Below are positions 13,361 to 16,484 of a stretch of 16,484 nt of DNA, in pieces. Origin of the DNA: an uncultured Bacilli bacterium. Lineage in GTDB: Bacteria > Bacillota_I > Bacilli_A > ML615J-28 > CAG-313. The position numbers and the translations under genes are program-made. The stretch is from positions 1 through 16,484 of the forward strand of contig CANQWZ010000019.1 of the NCBI GenBank assembly GCA_947627685.1, given 5' to 3'. The first letter of the stretch is position 1, and the number at the start of each line of letters is the position of its first letter. The notes beneath the pieces were generated by a model. That model worked only from the letters and a program-made list of their open reading frames with translations. It was not told where the DNA came from and made no database searches.

Positions 13361-14431
13361 ATGATCGATCGTTTAGAAGTTATTCGCCATCGCTATAATC
13401 AAATAGGTGAACAATTAGTGGATCCTAATATTGTTACGGACATAAAAAAAATGACCGCTCTTTCTAAAGAACAACGCTCTTTAGAAAAAATTGTTAGTAA
13501 ATACGATGAGTTAATAAAACTTCAAAAAGATATTGAAGATTTAAAAGAAATGGTCAATGATAGCGATTTAGAAATAAGAGAAATGGCAGAAAACGAATTA
13601 AATGAGGCTCTAACTAAACTTCCTAATTTAGAAGAAGAAATTAAAATTTTATTATTACCCAAAGATCCAAATGATGAAAAAAACGTTATCGTTGAAATAA
13701 GAGGTGCAGCAGGTGGAGATGAAGGCAATATTTTTGCGGGTGATCTTTACCGGATGTATATAAAATATGCTGAGGCTAAAGGATGGAAAGTTGAAGTTTT
13801 AGACTCTTTACCATGTGAGGCAGGAGGCTTTTCCCAAATCAGTTTTATGATTAGTGGTGATGCTGTTTATTCTTTTATGAAATATGAATCAGGTTCACAC
13901 CGTGTTCAACGTGTACCTACGACTGAATCAGCAGGTAGAATACATACCTCAACGGCAACAGTTTTAGTAATGCCTGAGGCTGAGGAGTTAGAAGTAGAAT
14001 TAGATATGAATGATGTTAGAATTGATACTTTTTGCGCATCAGGTCCAGGTGGCCAGTGTGTTAATACTACTAAGTCAGCTATTAGAGTAACCCACATCCC
14101 AACCGGAATTGTAGTATCATGTCAAGATGGTAAAAGCCAACACGAAAATAAAGCTAGTGCTTTAAAAGTATTAAGAGCTCGTTTATATGATCATATGTTA
14201 GAAGAAAAAGAAAAAGAAGAAGGGGCACAGCGTCAAGCTAAGATTGGCCATGGTGATCGTAGTGAAAAAATTAGAACTTACAATTATCCTCAAAACCGCG
14301 TAACTGATCATCGAATAGGTTATACTATTCAACAACTAGATCGCATTATGGAAGGTAAATTAGATAATTTATTTGAAGCCTTAATTGCTTATTACCAAAA
14401 ACAACAATTAAGTGTTGATAATAATGAATAA
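13361..14431 (+). CDS. prfA: Peptide chain release factor 1
   Basis: Class I release factor that reads UAA and UAG and triggers peptide release. The codon-recognition tripeptide is Pro186-Thr-Thr188, the PxT form of RF1 rather than the SPF of RF2. The catalytic loop is GPGGQ (Gly230, Gly231, Gln232), in context ASGPGGQCVNTTKSAIRVTH. The N-terminal helical domain (about 1-100) and the C-terminal EKIRTYNYPQNRVTDHRIG are typical, and length (356) is standard. SD AGGAGGT precedes the ATG. Gln232 is the expected methylation target of PrmC, encoded one gene further on. Normally prmC follows directly; here an alanine racemase gene lies between them. Confidence 0.97.
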   Translation: MIDRLEVIRHRYNQIGEQLVDPNIVTDIKKMTALSKEQRSLEKIVSKYDELIKLQKDIEDLKEMVNDSDLEIREMAENELNEALTKLPNLEEEIKILLLPKDPNDEKNVIVEIRGAAGGDEGNIFAGDLYRMYIKYAEAKGWKVEVLDSLPCEAGGFSQISFMISGDAVYSFMKYESGSHRVQRVPTTESAGRIHTSTATVLVMPEAEELEVELDMNDVRIDTFCASGPGGQCVNTTKSAIRVTHIPTGIVVSCQDGKSQHENKASALKVLRARLYDHMLEEKEKEEGAQRQAKIGHGDRSEKIRTYNYPQNRVTDHRIGYTIQQLDRIMEGKLDNLFEALIAYYQKQQLSVDNNE

Positions 14432-14469
14432 AAATTAAATATTGATAATATAAAGAAGTGGTGATAAAA

Positions 14470-15561
14470 ATGCCACTTTTTATTTATGAAAATTTAGTGG
14501 AAGATAATGTAAAGACCATAAAAAAATATACCCACAAAAAGATTATGGCCGTTTTAAAAAATAATGCTTATGGCATGTCGTTAAGCAAAATGGTAGAACT
14601 ATTAAAAATGGTAGACATAGATTATTTTGTTTTAGAAAAATATCAAGAATATCTAAAATATCAAGAAGTTTTAAAAAAAGAGCAGGTCTTAATATTAGAA
14701 AGCCCTACTAGTTTATCATTAAACCTTGAAAATGAAAAAATAACTTATTCAGTTAATTCACTTATTGATGCTATTAATCTTTCTAAAACAAATAAAAAGA
14801 TAAAAGTTCATTTACGTATCGATAGTGGTATGAATCGCATAGGCATAAGAAGCATAGCCGAAATGCAAAAAGTTATTAAAGTATTAAAAGCAAACAAAAA
14901 TATTTATATTGAAGGTTTATACACTCATTTTGCTACAGACGCCTTTGAGTCGAAATATTATGAAAAACAGTTAAAACTTTTTAAAAAATATGAAAAATTA
15001 TATAATTTTTCCATAATTCATGCTAATGCAACAAAATCATTAAATAAAGAACTAATTGGTAATTATGTAAGAGTCGGAATGGCTTTATATGGGTATCATC
15101 AACCCCTTTTACCCCTTAAAAAAACCCTTAGTTTGACAGTTAAACCTTGCAGCATTTTTAAAGTAGATACTCGTAGTAGAATAGGTTATAGTGATGAATA
15201 TGTAAATGGGAAACAAATTATTGGTCTCATTCCTCTAGGATATAATGATATTGATTTAACCGATATTAATTATTTTTATTATCAACATCAAAAATACCAA
15301 GTTTTTAGCAAAAATTGTATGAATCATACTCATTTTTTAGCTAATGATAAAATTAATTATTTAAGTTGGTTGTCGATTTTACCAACAAATGGTATAATAA
15401 GTATTAGTGATGAATATAATATCAATTGGTATCATATTCTAACTTCTTTAAAAAATATGCCCAAGAATTATCTTAGAAGGAGCAATTATGACTTACCAAA
15501 AATATTTAAATATCATGGCTCAAAAAGCTTTAGAACAAAATTTAGAACCGGAAGCAATTAA
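14470..15561 (+). CDS. alr: Divergent alanine racemase
   Basis: PLP enzyme of the alanine racemase family, converting L-Ala to D-Ala for peptidoglycan. Evidence: AVLKNNAYG with the PLP Lys30; HLRIDSGMNRIGIRS (normally HLKVDTGMGRxGIR, so the carbamylated-Lys position is Arg here); HANATKS; RVGMALYG; GYSDEY with catalytic Tyr240; IPLGYND (normally GYADG); and a late Cys-Met pair (KNCMNHTHF). The C-terminal beta domain is poorly conserved. ATG 14470 is preferred over GTG 14458, since the purine-rich AAGAAGTGGTG lies just upstream of the former. The family normally ends near LTSLKNMPKNYL; here the frame runs on about 27 residues and overlaps prmC by 74 nt. Activity as an alanine racemase is likely but unproven; another amino acid racemase is possible. 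Confidence 0.8.
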   Translation: MPLFIYENLVEDNVKTIKKYTHKKIMAVLKNNAYGMSLSKMVELLKMVDIDYFVLEKYQEYLKYQEVLKKEQVLILESPTSLSLNLENEKITYSVNSLIDAINLSKTNKKIKVHLRIDSGMNRIGIRSIAEMQKVIKVLKANKNIYIEGLYTHFATDAFESKYYEKQLKLFKKYEKLYNFSIIHANATKSLNKELIGNYVRVGMALYGYHQPLLPLKKTLSLTVKPCSIFKVDTRSRIGYSDEYVNGKQIIGLIPLGYNDIDLTDINYFYYQHQKYQVFSKNCMNHTHFLANDKINYLSWLSILPTNGIISISDEYNINWYHILTSLKNMPKNYLRRSNYDLPKIFKYHGSKSFRTKFRTGSN

Positions 15562-16339
15562 AATTTTAGTATTAGAATTATCACAAATGGATGGTGCCAC
15601 CTTTTTTGCAAACTTAAATCAAGAAGTGCCCGCATCCCAAAAGATTTTATTTGATAAGGCCATTAATTTATATTTAGAATCGCATATACCTATTCAACAT
15701 ATCTTAGGTTACACCTATTTTTATGGCTATAAATTAAAAGTTTCTGATAAAGTATTAATACCAAGACCTGAAACTGAAGAGTTAGTTAGTTATGTTTTAC
15801 AAAAATATGATGAAGTATTTAATAATCAAGTAGTAGATGTGGTAGATGTTGGTACTGGTAGTGGGGCTATTGCTATTGCCCTTGCTAAAGAAGAAAAAAA
15901 TTTTAGGGTTGTCGCAACCGATATATCTAAAGAAGCTTTAACGATTGCTAAAGAAAATGCGCTTATTAATGAAGCCCAAGTTACTTTCTTAGAAGGTGAT
16001 ATGTTAATGCCCTTAATAGAACAAACTAAAAAATTTGATATTTTAGTATCTAATCCTCCATATATTCCTGATGATGAATATGTCGAAGATATTGTAAAAA
16101 ATAACGAACCCCACATAGCTTTATTTGGTGGTAAAGATGGTTTAGATTTTTATGATATTATTTTAAAAAATGCCAAACTAATATTAAAAGATAAAGCTCT
16201 TATATTATTTGAGCATAGTTATTCTAAAAAACAAGAAATGTTAGCTCTTGCTAAAAAATATTTTCCTGCTAGCAAAGCTGAAGTAATTAAAGATTTAAAT
16301 GGGAAGGATCGCTTTTTGATATTATATGCTAATAGATAA
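15488..16339 (+). CDS. prmC: Release factor glutamine methyltransferase PrmC
   Basis: SAM-dependent enzyme that N5-methylates the GGQ glutamine of release factors. The N-terminal helical domain (about 1-85) carries the family's PIQHILGYTYFYG, followed by VLIPRPETEELV. The SAM site is DVGTGSGAIAIAL (GTGSG at 122-126), and the catalytic NPPY lies at 189-192 (SNPPYIPDDEY). Length (283) is standard. SD AGAAGGAG (15475-15482) stands 5 nt before the ATG, and lies within the alanine racemase frame. Its natural target, RF1, is encoded two genes upstream. Its last 14 nt overlap the start of the Sua5/TsaC gene. Confidence 0.95.
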   Translation: MTYQKYLNIMAQKALEQNLEPEAIKILVLELSQMDGATFFANLNQEVPASQKILFDKAINLYLESHIPIQHILGYTYFYGYKLKVSDKVLIPRPETEELVSYVLQKYDEVFNNQVVDVVDVGTGSGAIAIALAKEEKNFRVVATDISKEALTIAKENALINEAQVTFLEGDMLMPLIEQTKKFDILVSNPPYIPDDEYVEDIVKNNEPHIALFGGKDGLDFYDIILKNAKLILKDKALILFEHSYSKKQEMLALAKKYFPASKAEVIKDLNGKDRFLILYANR

Positions 16340-16484
16340 CATTGAACAAATTAATAAAGAATTATTGAAAGGTAAAGTAATTGCTTTTCCAACCGATACT
16401 GTTTATGGCCTAGGGGCTAAAATAGATGATCTTGATGCTATTAATAAAATATATGCTATCAAAAAAAGAAATTTTGATAAGCCT
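16326..16484 (+). CDS. Sua5/YciO/YrdC (TsaC-like) threonylcarbamoyl-AMP synthase, 5' part
   Basis: The first 53 codons of a gene cut by the right edge. The product makes threonylcarbamoyl-AMP for the t6A modification at position 37 of ANN-decoding tRNAs. The signature is already visible: VIAFPTDTVYGLGA (18-31), then IYAIKKRNFDKP (42-53), the KxR...KP element that binds nucleotide and carbonate. The ATG at 16326 overlaps the prmC end by 14 nt in another frame, the usual arrangement of prmC and sua5/ywlC in Firmicutes. Whether it is the long Sua5 or the short TsaC form cannot be judged here. Confidence 0.92.
   Translation, partial: MLIDNIEQINKELLKGKVIAFPTDTVYGLGAKIDDLDAINKIYAIKKRNFDKP

Noticed and set aside
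1..16484. Mobile elements, tRNA or rRNA genes, CRISPR arrays
   Set aside because: No transposase, integrase, terminal repeats, tRNA cloverleaf or rRNA sequence was recognised on either strand.

Overview
The window comes from an AT-rich (roughly 30% G+C by eye), spore-forming member of the Bacillota, most likely a deep Bacilli lineage of the Erysipelotrichales type or a relative close to the Mollicutes. The evidence is the rpsF-ssb-rpsR / gdpP-rplI-dnaB gene order typical of Firmicutes, strong AAGGAGG-type ribosome binding sites, an alanine racemase (hence peptidoglycan), and two sporulation genes: a CotY/CotZ-like coat protein and a small acid-soluble spore protein of the SspI family. The standard genetic code works throughout. 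All 19 visible stop codons are TAA (14) or TAG (5); none is TGA.

Layout. 1-2280: the tail of an unidentified gene, an SGNH-type esterase and an ECF transporter S component, all closely spaced on the + strand. 2337-3128: a ZIP-family metal transporter with its own terminator. 3190-4600: a small sporulation segment with a CotZ-like gene and sspI on the - strand. Each is preceded by a sequence fitting a sporulation sigma factor (SigK-like and SigG-like). Between them, on the + strand, lies a membrane-anchored PTS EIIB-like protein that lacks the phosphorylatable cysteine. 4605-7972: housekeeping genes pepV, trmB, a DJ-1/PfpI protein and a HAD phosphatase, tightly packed. 7973-9232: the rpsF-ssb-rpsR operon with a clear promoter, a structured leader and a strong terminator. 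9341-13296: gdpP fused in frame to rplI, then the replicative helicase dnaB. 13361-16484: prfA, a divergent alanine racemase, prmC and the start of a Sua5/YrdC (tsaC-like) gene.

How the genes work together. The right two thirds serves ribosome function and replication: S6, S18, L9, SSB, DnaB, release factor RF1 and PrmC, which methylates the release-factor GGQ glutamine. Two tRNA-modification genes (trmB, sua5/tsaC) fit the same theme. c-di-AMP turnover is physically tied to L9: GdpP runs into L9 without a stop, yet a perfect Shine-Dalgarno sequence sits before the in-frame L9 start, so L9 is probably also made alone. A second eroded gene boundary is the 74-nt overlap of the alanine racemase with prmC. 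The most notable items are the GdpP-L9 fusion with internal initiation, the sporulation segment with the Cys-less EIIB-like protein, and the doubly repeated palindromes at the start of the rpsF leader.
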